NCBI RefSeq assembly: GCF_932294415.1
Contig: NC_065543.1
Location: 46,153,777 to 46,217,776 of the forward strand
Origin: Quercus robur
Taxonomy: Eukaryota; Streptophyta; Magnoliopsida; Fagales; Fagaceae
Direction of reading: 5' to 3'
Length of the DNA: 64,000 nt
Position numbers and translations under genes: made by a program. Positions within the stretch are counted from its first letter, which is position 1. Each line of letters opens with the position of its first letter. The notes beneath the pieces were generated by a model. It saw nothing but the letters and a program-made list of their open reading frames with translations. It did not search any database and was not told the DNA's origin. Below, in pieces: positions 45,641-57,233 of this stretch.

Positions 45641-47754
45641 TATCGAGAGGGGACTCTAACAGGGCCTCGTGCACGGGAGCTGTCACCACGACAGGTGGTC
45701 AAATGAGAGCCCATGACGAATGTGGCGGTTTTTCCGCTGCCATTTCGATCGAGGCCGGGCGTCAACAGGGTTGCTGTTCACGATACTATTCACATTACTA
45801 TTCACAAATACTATTCACACAGCCCCTAAACAGCCTAACTTCACTCTAATTCTTCTTATTTCCTACCCTAAACGTAGGCAAATCCATAATTTGCCTTACA
45901 TCACCTTGTCCCCCTTGGAAACCCTAAAATCCTATTATTTTCCAACCTTTTCCCCCCACCAAAACCTAACCCTTAACCCTCAAAACCCAAGTGCTACCAA
46001 ATCTGCCAAGAAGTTTTAAATGTGGTTTTGTTGAAGTTTTAAATCAAATTTTGTTGTTCCTCTTGTCCTACATCAGTTTGATATTTAGAGCAGGGATTTT
46101 GCATCATGTATGGGAGCTAGGGATGGCCAAACTCATTTTACCTTCCAACCATTTAAAAGAAATATTTTACCTTCTCACAATGAATTATTGGAAAAAACAT
46201 CTAAAAACAATTATAATGAGTATGACAATTGCAATAAACAATATGTTCCAACCGTTTAAGATAAATATTTCTTTTATTTTGTATAATAACTCAGCTGAGT
46301 TAAATATACTTTTTAAAGTGAAAATAGTCTAAAAAGAAAAGAGTCATATTTTTTTGTTTCTCCTTTTTCTTTTATTTAGCAAGTAAACAGAATAATGAAC
46401 AAATATAGATTCCATAAACAAAACTATCTATATCAGACAAATAGTGCAATACGTATATTAGTAGCAAAACAGTAAATGATCTTATTAATGGTTTTATATT
46501 GACTATTTATATATAACTTTTATGCAACAGGAACTTTTTTTAAAAAAAAAATCTTACAGACGTTAACAAACCTTGAGTCGATGTAGTTAAGTATGCGACT
46601 CTTTATCCAAAAATGAAAGTAGAACCTGCAAAATAAGTATTTTTTTTATTTTTTTTAATTACAATAATTTGTAAAAAACAAAATAACGAAAATCAATAAT
46701 AGTGCAGTAAATGACCACCTAAATCAAGTTAATACCTACTCACAAAAACAATAGCGTGAGAATTAACTCCTACATCCTTTGCAACTCCAAGCACGCGAAA
46801 AAGAAAGTAATATAATATATATTTCTAAACCTAGACAGTTTGTGTGTAGCTATGAAGTACGGGTGTGTTTCCAGATTCGGGTGCAGGACTCGGCAATTTT
46901 TGAAAAAGTATGGCGCTGGTGTGGCGGGGTGTGACCATGTTGGTGTCATTACACCAATCAAAATTGGAGTATAGGCTTAAAATTGGAGAAAAAAAAAGGG
47001 TGCCCCAAGTTGTGAAAATAGAGGTGCCCCAAAAAAAATAAGTTTATCTTATTCTTATCCCCCACTAGTCAATAGTGAAGAAAAGGTATGAGAAAAGTTA
47101 ATTGGATTGTTAATAGTTATTCAAATGTAGTTAAAGGGAACAGGTAAGCATGGTGGTCTAAAAGCCTGCATATCTACAAAAAGATGAGCAAGAAAAAAGG
47201 CATGTGGCAACGGCACCCCTTTCTCACTCTCTACATAAAACTACCCTACAAATTTGATCCTAAACTCAAAAAGAAACTGAGCTTTTTGGCATCCTCATCA
47301 AAAAAGGCTGGCACCATCCCTTCCTTACTTGAAACCATCCACACTTTGTAAGAAAAAAAATAAGCATATATTCAATTGCTCTATACTACTAGAAGAAGAC
47401 AAAGTTTCGTATTATGGAATAAACAATATTATATTGCACACATCTCTCTTTTTTCGCAGACAAATCTTTGGTGTCAACATGATGCTTGATCTTTACATTC
47501 TATATATAAATAAATGTTTTCAATAGAAGTTTTAATAAACTAATTCAACTACACATGCAACATTTGACCTTAGTAAATGTGTCAATAAATGAGGTTTTGG
47601 GGAAAACATCCCATCGACTAAATTTTAGGAACTAATAGAGGCGACCACAGTTTTTGAAATGAAACTCTGCTTTTCCTTTATACCTCTTATCTCTATTATT
47701 TACAATTTTGGATTTCTGTTAATGGGTACTCAAAGATTAGCAAACTAACCACTT
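45641..47754. other. AT-rich, no recognised genes
   Basis: CTATTCAC words at 45783-45820 resemble the MITE at 5.3-6.0 kb. At 46928-46952, TGACCATGTTGGTGTCATTACAC is the exact reverse complement of a word in the MYB-flank repeat at about 53474-53500. Small open frames have no recognisable product. Confidence 0.35.
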
Positions 47755-47831
47755 GTTTTACAAAGGGCAGTATCAAAAGATGCTCTATGATGAGTCCCCC
47801 AGCAACGTCAAGCACAGTCCCCTCCTCAATC
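47755..47831 (-). other. Exon-like segment of unknown identity
   Basis: After TTTATTTTCAG on the minus strand, an open segment reads IEEGTVLDVAGGLIIEHLLI and then LPFVKQV, followed by GTTAGT. Composition is protein-like and it has plausible splice borders. I do not recognise the protein and found no flanking exons with confidence. It may be a chance reading or a captured fragment. Confidence 0.2.
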
Positions 47832-50800
47832 TGAAAATAAAGGGGGAAAAAGATCACTGGAGTGCTAAAGCCTATAAATCATTATCTCACCAAATGATGC
47901 AGAAACAACCATCAAATTCAATGAAAGAAAACAACTATTACCAGTTTCTCAATGGTTTCACCACATAAGTAAAATTGGGCAAATGTATTTCTTAAGACAA
48001 TAATTAAGAGCCTTGATACTCAAGAAAAAATGGAATAGCTTTTCAATGTTTTACTAAGTTTTTAAAGGTGAAACACTGTACAACATTTTACAAATGATTT
48101 TGTAGTCAATAGAAAACATTTTGAAGTTGAACCAAATTTTACAATGAAACAAAAACTTGTAAAATGCTGAAATTATTTTCCTTATAACATTTTACAGTAA
48201 AACAACAACACATAATACTTGTTGGCTAATCATGAAAGTAGATGTTTAGATTCTATTTTCATTTCTAAAAAGATTGAACATAAAACGGCCTTTATTATTC
48301 AAAATAATTCAAGGATAACGCCTTTCAGTATTGATGAATGACAAGGGAACTAAGAAAAAGAAAGGAAGAGAACAAACTAAATTGATGATGCAGATTTGAG
48401 TCATTTGACCACTAAAAAACTAAAATTGATAGAGTAGAAGCGTAAGCACGACAGGACAGTGTTACAAACATGATCCTTACAAGATAGAAAATATAAAGAA
48501 ATTTTAGCATCTTGGGAAAATGGAAATGGCAATTACAAAATTAGTAATAGCCTTTGAAATTCCAATGCTCTTAATGTGAAATGCATGCTGGCCTAAAACT
48601 TATTTAATTAAGGTAGTCGAAACTAAAAATAAGTTTAAAGACTAGAAGGACAAATGTGATAAGCGTGTACTTATGAAGCCAAACTTAATGCATCATCAAC
48701 TAGGACACAGATACCAAATCACAGACAAACATAAAAAGAGGTGGTAAGAGAATATTAAAGAAATGACAGAAAAAGATACAAATGGCAGTCTCCAATTAAC
48801 TGGGAAAAGGATCCATAGAGATAACCTCCAAATTAGTAGTGACTGAGGTGTAGTTGAGTTCAGCTGAAGTGTCGCGTACGGTTGAAGGTTAGAAATATAA
48901 TAATTTAAGAAAAAGAAGGAAGAGAAAAAGTTATGAAGTTCTGATTAAGGTCTCTTCTCAATAAGGTAACTAATTAGCCTACTTCACAAAGAGTAAAAGA
49001 GAACTACATTGCATTTATAGACTTAAAATATAAGATTATTCAAATCATAGAGATAACAAGCATCCATTAAAAGATTTAACGACTCATTGAAAGGAAATTC
49101 ATAAATGATATTTTTTTTATGAGATACAATTTCAAAAGTCAGGTTATTAGCAGGGAAGCGTTGTGAAAATTTCAATCATTGGTACAAACATGTGATGTAT
49201 TCATATAGTTCAGTGAAATTTCCATCAACAAGCATATCACTAGCGCAAAGGTTGAAATGTGAACTCCAATGCCATGAGCTTTCAGCGTTAATACAAGCAC
49301 AGCGACATTCTAGAGCAAGATATCTGGCTCTGGAATGAAGCATCCATAATATATGTGTATATATATATATATATATCTCGACACATTTAAGGATTCAATC
49401 ACAAGATTACAGCAGTCTAAAAGTAGCAAAACCAAGTTTAAAAACATAGGTAGCGGTCAAATATCAATCATTGATAGAGCCTAAAAAATTAAAACCTGCC
49501 CTCTCCCCACAAAAAAATAATAATAATAATAATAAAATAAAATAAAATAAAATAAAAAAGGAGAGGAGTGAATTTTAATGATTTGTGATGGGAACATATG
49601 ACAAGGTAAGTTTTGATGTAAAGAACACAAAATGCAAGATAAGACTCATAGTATAAGCTCATAAACCTGGACCACTAGCCAAGATGGGAACTTGAGGATT
49701 CTAATCACAGACTTACCATGGCATGCTTAGAAAGAGCATGAACTGTCAGAGTCTTCATTAGAAGCTATGACAACAATTGACAATGAACAGGCATCAAGCT
49801 AAGTGCGTATAGGGAGCACCTCTAGGAAAAAAGCAACTTAGGAAATCCAAAATATCAAGAAGACTATTAATAAAAGAAGCTAGCCAACAACCACCAAATG
49901 AAAGGCACGAAGAAAAAATTCCTTAAAAGCACATGAAGAACACACAACAGGGAAATTATGGTAACTTAGTATAACAAAAAAGAGCCGATAGATGGACAAA
50001 TCAACCGTTGCTTTTGTGATATACCCTAAAACAAAAATGTCTGAGAAGTCCCCCTGGCCTCTGCCCGCCGCCTCTGTCCCTTGCCGGTGCTAGACCGGGC
50101 CGATTGGCGATTGGCGAGCCCTCTGTACTCTTTCCCTTCCGATCTCACTTTCTCTCGGCGTGGATAGGTTTCGCCTCTTCTCTTCCCTCTCTCTCTGTTT
50201 TTTTTTTTTTTTTTTCCCTTTCAGATTTGCTTTTCTGGGAGGGAGTGGCGCTTATTGATCATCGTTTTTGTTTTCGTTTTTTTAATCCCACTGTCACTGC
50301 AACTGTCACTGTGTATATATATATAATTTTTTTTCATTTTTTTTTTTATTTATTCACTCAGCGTTCTGCCTTATCCATATAATATCTACGGTGTGGCAAT
50401 GCACGTGCGGCCTTTAGTGTAAAAATTAATATATATTTTTTTTTATTGAAAAAATATGTAATCATGTACTTAAATTTAAAATAATTATTTGAATATCTAT
50501 ATATTATGACAATTTCTTATAACTTATTTGCTAAATGTAATATCTACTTATCAAAAAATACTACAAAGAATGATAATGAATGTCATCATTTTTTGATAAT
50601 GTTTAAATTTTCGTAATGAATGATAATATATGCTACAATTTTTTTAAAGATCTTTCATTAAATTAAATATTTGCAGTCATCTACAATGAATATTTTGTTA
50701 TTCATAATTCATTCTTTATTATCTTATTTTATGAGTCTAACCACGATATTTAGCTTACTTATTTTTAATGAATACCCTTTTAAGCAAGAAAATAAATTAA

Positions 50801-51520
50801 AAAAATAACAAAATAACAAAAGACATATGTCATCAAAGTTTCTATTAGATAAAATTATAGGTGTAGAAGATTTAAACCTAATAAATTAGTGTTCTCTAGG
50901 TAATAAATAGAACACCATATATTATCATTCTAACTTTCCAAACATGACTACCAGTCTACCACATAAAATTCAAAATACACAAAGAAATTTTTGGGACATT
51001 AAAATTTAGTAGGAGTATATTAGACATTGCACAATGAAATATTTTAGGATTTATAAGATTTTGTTAGGGTTTAACTAAGAAAGAAACAATAGGGGTATAT
51101 GATCATTTACAAAATATAAATGATGAAATTATTCAACTTTAGTTTAGGAGGGAATGCAACTACCCCGAATATAAAGAAGGAAAGTGTTACTTTGTCAATT
51201 TGTGTGTGTGTTATGTGTGTGTAAAACAATATATGTGTGTGTGTGTTTTTATTTTTATTTTAAAAAAAAAAAAAACTTGAAACAATGTGTTAAAAAAATC
51301 AAACTAAAAAAATTATGCATTAAACAATGAATTTTAGTTCAACAAATTGAATAAACCCAAAAAGAAGTCTAGAAACACAACAAGAAGTCACGATATTTTT
51401 ACAATACCTTTATTTCTAGCTATGGTGGGTCCTAATCTGATATTATATTATTTTATTTTATAGTAATGTTACATTTACAATATTTTCATAATAAATCTTA
51501 GGTGATAAATTGCTACTGAT
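47832..51520. other. AT-rich, no recognised genes
   Basis: Simple repeats occur at 49348-49376 (TA) and 49508-49556 (AAT, AAAAT). A GC-richer patch at 50045-50170 and a poly-T tract at 50198-50216 stand out, but the open frame 50104-50382 is low complexity. At 51462-51530 there is a one-sided relative of the MITE at 24030. Confidence 0.4.
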
Positions 51521-51659
51521 TTTAAATTAGACTAATCACTTTTAATCGTGCATTTAAAAATAAAATAAAAGGCCAACTGAAGAAAATTGTGCCTAAAACA
51601 ATAAATTTTGGCTTACTAAATTTGACTAAACAAAAAACCAGGGTTTCACACAAAATTCT

Positions 51660-52130
51660 TACCAAATTGCATATTAATATGTCCCACGTATAATAAGTGA
51701 AAACAAGGTCAAGATGGTCATAAACATGATCAACCATTTTACCACATGTTGCAAAACATTGCTTTCACTCCGAATTAATTTGTGGAGTAAATTTCCTTTT
51801 ATTTGAAAAAAGAAACCTTAAAACAATTTCTGAAGGACAAAATTGCCCATCGCTCTAGCTAATGCCTTTATGTCTCGTGTCCTATTAGAGTTCTACACCA
51901 ACAAGCACAGAATCAATTCTATTCTCACATGCTTTCTCAAAAAAAAAAAAACTATTCTCACATGTCTAAAATCATGATCTTCCTTAACCATATGCTATAT
52001 GTAACTGCTTAGTTATATTTAATATACTTATTACTCTGCTTAATTGTATTTAATATACTTATTACATATTGATTAAATTCTTAATTGCAGTTGCTAAAGT
52101 ACCCATCAAAAGCTAAGAAATGCCAGGTTA
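51660..52130 (+). repeat. Paralogous copy of the MYB upstream region, without the gene
   Basis: AAGGTCAAGATGGTCATAAA, ACATGTTGCAAAACATTGCTT, AATTAATTTGTGGAGTAAATTTC, ATGCCTTTATG and CATCAAAAGCTAAGAAAT follow in the same order as in 56790-57180. Similarity stops just where the MYB 5' end should begin, and no MYB exon follows before 53 kb. It is a promoter-side remnant of a tandem duplication. Confidence 0.75.
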
Positions 52131-53150
52131 AGTCTTAACAAAGCAGATTTTGGTCACAAGTTTAAAGAAATGCTTAGGCAACCTTGACCATTGGAAGATT
52201 TAGATTTAAAGATCATAATCAAACTCTACAATTAATGACATCCAAAGCTCACCTATTAAGGAACACAAAGGAGATTAGCACCAAAACATTAGGCCATTTG
52301 CCCCACTGTATGCTCATCTCTCACCAGTGGCGGAGCCAAGATTTGAGTTGAGAGAGGACAAAATTTATATATGATACACGCATTTACACACATTATGTGA
52401 ATATATAATATTTGAGACCAATTTGAAAAATTAAAAGCTATTCATTTAAATACTAAGAGCTATTCATTTAAATACTAAGTGATAGTTAATGTAATTATAC
52501 CCAAAAAAAAAACTCTACCAAAAAATATGCTTATTCATAATATTGTATTTATTTATTGAGATAATTCTCACATGAATGATCTATTTTAAATTTTTTTAGA
52601 GCCAAAACTCAAGTTATGAATGAAACTATTAGTAGTTGTGTAATATATGTGAATTTCTATTATTTTGGTTAATGTGAACGCATAAAAGGTTCAAATTATA
52701 ATATGGTAGAGACAAACTAAAAAATTCAGTATAAGGCATGCTAGTGGAGGATATAAGGTTCCTCAATGGTTCGTTTAGAAGTTGTACTCTATTTCAAGAC
52801 CAAAAAAACAAAGTGACATTTAATAAACCCAAAAAAAAAAAATGTAGGTAGGGATATTTAATAAGTATTAGCTATAATAACTAAGAGTATTTGTAATTAA
52901 GAACTTTTGATGCACAATTAAAGGTTCATTAATTGCATAGCGTTTTCATCATAACATTTCTTAGTAAATAATGTTGGTTAATTAAATGCGATGAGTCGTG
53001 TTTCCATTGTGTTTCATTCTCCACCACTAAATTTACCATTAAATTTTATCCTTAATGGCTAATTAAATTTGTCATCAAGAGAGAGGGGTTGATTTTTGAG
53101 TATAGAATTCAACTTCAGTTACAACAAATTATCACTTTTAATACGTAAAT
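52131..53150. other. AT-rich spacer
   Basis: CCAGTGGCGGAGCCAAGATTT at 52325 resembles one end of a known style of plant DNA element, but no matching second end is seen. A 27-bp AAGAGCTATTCATTTAAATACT unit is repeated at about 52435-52480. No genes. Confidence 0.35.
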
Positions 53151-53785
53151 ATTGGATATTTTCAGAGAAAGTTAGATACATTATTGTTTTTATTTTTATT
53201 TTTTATGAGAGAGCAGAAGATAAATGGAATAATGGATGAATCCAATATCACAACAAAACCAACAATTTGCCCATGTGGCAAGATTGTGAGTGGTAGAGTT
53301 GTGAACTCATATAAACCCACCACTTTTATTTCACCACTCACAACTTGCCAAGTGGGTAAATTGTGGCAAAAATTATAAATTTTGTTATGGTATTAGCATT
53401 ATTTTAGATGGATACTTCTAATTTGCTACGTCTCTCTAAGCTAGTCAAAATTATTAATAACAATCAATTTGATCAGTGTAATGACACCAACATGGTCATA
53501 TGATCATATCATGTCAAATAAATTATGTGAAAGACAGCGTATTGAGAAAAAAAAAGGGAAAAAAAATTTCAAAGTGCAAAGAAATGATAATAGTTGAAGC
53601 AGCAAGAGCCTAAATTTATTTATGGCTATAGGAATATAGGATGTTTTTCTTCACTATATTGTATTGATATAATTATAAAAATTATTTATTTTAGTAGAGG
53701 TGAGCTTAAATAATAATAATAAATTATAACGTATAACTTCTTTGTATCAGAATAAATTATCACAAGCACAGTATTTGTATGGTAA

Positions 53786-54070
53786 GAGCATCCACAGCAG
53801 CTGTTGTAAAAAAAATGCTATTTTGCCACACCAAACACCTACTTTATTATTTTACCACATCATTTTACAACATCGCATTTATCAGATGTTTTATCATTCA
53901 ATTCTATACATTAAAATAATATATACTACTCATTAAAATAATATATTATCTCAGCCACCAACAGCAAACAAATACCAATCACCAAGCAACAACATCCACC
54001 AACCACCACCACCACCACCACCACCCCACCATCACACACCCAGCAAGCCAGAAACCACCAACAAAACAGG

Positions 54071-54102
<32 letters not shown>

Positions 54103-54971
54103 ACCAGCAAATACCAATCACCAAGCACAGCCACCGCCCAAATGCCAAACCACCACCGATTCAAACAGAGAGGAGAGGGCCATCACCCCCACAGCCCACC
54201 ACCACTGCCACTGTCACCGCCCATAGCCCACAGCCCACCTCCACCATCAGATCAACCCAAATTGCAGCAAAAAAAAAAAAAAAAAAAAACCCACAACCAG
54301 AGAGAGGCAGAGTGGCTGGAGCGTGGCTGAGCGTGAGATCGATGGCGGCCTCGCAGCCCACCTCCACCATCAGATCAACCCAAATTGTAGCAAAAAAAAA
54401 AAAAAAAAAAAAAAACCCACAACCGGAGAGAGGCAGAGTGGCTGGAGCGTGGCTGAGCGTGAGATCGATGGCGGCCTCGGGGTGTGATCGGTGAGATCGA
54501 GCGTGGGTGTGATCGGTGAGATCGCGCGTGGGTGAGATCGAGCGTAGCTGGAGCGTGGCTGAGCGTGAGATCGAGTGGCTGGAGCGAGATCGAGCTTGGC
54601 GGAGCGCGCAGTCGTCGTCGGAGCTACGCCGTCGTCGCTGATGGTAAACATTTCGGACTGGTTGAAGAGAGAGGGAACCGGAGAGTGAGAGAGGAGAAAA
54701 GAAAAAAAATGAAGAAGACAGAGGGAACCGGAGAATGAGAGAGGAGAAAAGAAAGAAATGAAGAGAGAGAGGAGAGAGAAAACGTAATATAAAATAATAA
54801 AAATTATACAACATTTGTCCGTACCGTTGCAAATTTGCAACGGTACTGTTCATATGTTGTATAATTTTTACCATTTGGAACATCTGATAAAGCTTTGTTT
54901 TTGTGTTTGGTGTGCTAAATGTGCCAAAAATTTGGCATTTGGCACATTTAGCACATCTGCTGTGGGTGCTC
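53786..54971. mobile_element. PIF/Harbinger-like element, 1.19 kb, with GC-rich cargo
   Basis: The ends GAGCATCCACAGCAG and CTGCTGTGGGTGCTC are near-perfect inverted repeats (one mismatch), flanked by TAA (53783-53785 and 54972-54974), as PIF/Harbinger elements insert. Subterminal blocks (TTTGCCACA / TTGGCACATTTAGC, GTTGTAAAA / TACAACAT) also mirror. The paralogous copy near 63590 reads straight through the empty site. The middle (about 54000-54780) is CAC/CCA-rich, then carries two 123-bp tandem units and GAGATCGAGCGTG repeats. No transposase is seen; frames there are low complexity. Confidence 0.82.
54231..54476 (+). repeat. 123-bp tandem duplication within the PIF-like element
   Basis: Units start CAGCCCACCTCCACCATCAG at 54231 and 54354. 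Each contains an A run, CCCACAACC, AGAGGCAGAGTGGCTGGAGC and GAGATCGATGGCGGCCTCG. The copies are almost identical. Confidence 0.85.
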
Positions 54972-55218
54972 TAATATGGAACAAACCAATGTTTATAAAC
55001 TTAAAGTCATAAAGGGCATTTTACAGTTTCCTCATGTTCTACAAGGTTTATCAATTGAAAATTATGCTTTGTAAATTTTTTTATAAATTGCTATATTAAA
55101 ACAATTAAGATTTTTTTTTCCCCAAATTAAAGTAATTAAATGAGATTTTTGCTTAGAACACACTTGCATAATTTCCATTGACCCAATTTTTCAAACAACA
55201 AATGCATCCTGATATTAA

Positions 55219-56262
55219 GGAGGTGTTTGGTTAGAGGAGTTTTGAGTTAGATAACTTAAAACTCATCACTCAAAACTCAAAAACTGTGGATCCCATTAAA
55301 ATAAAATTTATTTAGTTGAATTTTTAATTTTTATTTTCATAACTCATGCCTCAAATTTTTGAGTTATAGAAATGAAAACTAAGAATAGGTGGAGAGGTGT
55401 TTTTAGTTTTTAGGATATGAGTTTCATGGCATTCTTGTAAATTAGTAGACTCATGTGGTCCCCACTGCAGTGAATTGTCACATCAAATATCAATACCGTT
55501 AGAAGCTTTTTCATCTCCTTTACTTTTGCTCCTACTTCACATTACATACACCACCAGCCCCTCTTTGTTTTCCTCTCTTCTCTCTACATCCATAACTACT
55601 CTTCCACCAAAATTGTTTGCTAGGACCAAGTTTCTAAATAAATACAGGCAGCAAACACCAAGCCAAACTATTCCATGCTTTTAATGTTAATGTTTTAGAA
55701 ACCAAATACCCAAATTCCTCTAGCTTCACATTACATACACCACTAGCCCCTCTCTGTTTTCCTCTCTTCTCTCTAGATCCATAACTACACTTCCACTAAA
55801 ACTGTTTGCTAGGACCAAGTTTGTAAACAAGCATAGGCAGTAAACTAAGTGGGGAAAATAAGGGATGACCCATTGTTTGATTTTGGGGTTCTTTTGGGGT
55901 AGAGGAATAAAGGAAACTAAGACAGAATAGAGGCCCTAGCGCTGAAACGGACAGGAAAAAAAAAACACCGTGGAATCTGGGACTACTGTCGACGATTGGG
56001 CGAGATGAAAAGGAAAATGGGATTTGTTGGATATGGGTGTTGACCAATTCTTGGATTTTGGGGTTAGTTCGAGACAAAGGAAGAGGAGGAAATCATCACA
56101 CCATAGCCCATATAACAAAAAAGGAACGGAACTCACTGGTAGAAATTGGGCAATCGAAGACAAGATTGAGCTTTGAGAAATTTCTTTAGGGGTTTGCAGG
56201 AGATGGGTCTTGTGGATATGGAAGCGGAAGAGTAGAACTGATGGACTTTTTTCTAACATTTG

Positions 56263-56297
<35 letters not shown>

Positions 56298-56575
56298 GGA
56301 AGACAAATTTTGGGTGAAAGGTCAAAGGAGAGAGAAGGTCACACGCGCGAGAGACACATGACCATTCCGAAAGTGCAGGCTGTGGGCTCCATCAAAAAGT
56401 GAAAAAGTTGAGTAATAAAAATGAGATATATGGGTTTGAGTTATGAACCAAACAAAAATTTTCAGTTTGGAGGTTTTTACTATGATAGAGTTTTGAAAAA
56501 TAAGTTGTGAGAATGAGGGATGAGTTTTGAGTTATTGTTTTTGAGTTTTGAGATAATTTCAAACCAAGCACCCTC
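55219..56575. mobile_element. PIF/Harbinger-like element, 1.36 kb
   Basis: The left end GGAGGTGTTTGGTTAGAGG and the right end AACCAAGCACCCTC are inverted repeats, followed inward by GTTTTGAGTTA / GAGTTATTG-type mirror blocks. TAA flanks both sides (55216-55218 and 56576-56578). The paralogous copy at about 63834 has the unoccupied sequence TTTTAAATCCTCAGCATTG. The interior includes a 189-bp direct duplication (about 55535 and 55724, CTTCACATTACATACACCA) and a GA microsatellite (56272-56298). No recognisable transposase. Confidence 0.8.
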
Positions 56576-57233
56576 TAAATCCTCAGCATTGGATATTAAC
56601 TTGTCCCATATGTAGTAAGTAAAAACAAAGGTAAGATGATTATAAATATGTTCAACTGTTTGACTACATGTTGCAAAAAAATTGCCTTCACTTAAAATTA
56701 ATTTGTGGAGTAAATTTTCTTTTTATTTAATAAGAAGCCCTTAAACATATTCTAAAAGAGAACGAGTTAAATCCTCATCAAATTTTATATTAATTTTTCC
56801 CGCATATAATAAGTAAAAACAAGGTCAAGATGGTCATAAATATGTTCAACCATTTTACTACATGTTGCAAAACATTGCTTCCACTCAGAATTAATTTGTG
56901 GAGTAAATTTCATTTTATTTAAAAAAAGAAACCATAAAACAAATTCTGAAAGACAAAAATGCCCATCAATCTAGCCAATGCCTTTATGCCACGTGTGTAC
57001 GATTAGTGTATTTATACCAATAAGTACCGTACTAAATTCTATTCTCACATATCTGAAACCATTACCTTCATTGACCATATGCTATATGTAATTGCTTAAT
57101 TATATTTAATATACTTGTTACATATTTATTAGACTTAATTGCGGTTGTTAAAGTATCCATCAAAAGCTAAGAAATACCAAATTTCCAAAGTGGAGGATAC
57201 TTGAATCTCCCTCAGAGAAATCCCATTGATATT

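Larger units (their letters stand above)
53150..57180 (+). repeat. Upstream module of the MYB gene, duplicated at 62950-64000
   Basis: From AGATAAATGGAATAATGGATG (about 53218) through GTAATGACACCAACATGGTC, CATCCTGATATTAA and CCTCAGCATTGGATATTAAC to the MYB gene, this segment matches 62950-64000 in order, apart from two inserted elements (53786-54971, 55219-56575). Inside it a unit of about 194 bp (CATATGTAGTAAGTAAAAAC ... TTGTGGAGTAAATTT) is tandemly repeated at about 56595 and 56789. The duplicate begins about 9.8 kb away. Confidence 0.85.

Noticed and set aside
50385..50420. GTGTGGCAATGCACGTGCGGCC as a possible Helitron end
   Set aside because: No proper stem with a following CTRR-T end; the short palindrome GCACGTGC alone is not enough.
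54161..54883. 240-codon minus-strand frame
   Set aside because: Inside a PIF-like element, made of Phe runs from poly-T and translated 123-bp repeats; not a real protein.
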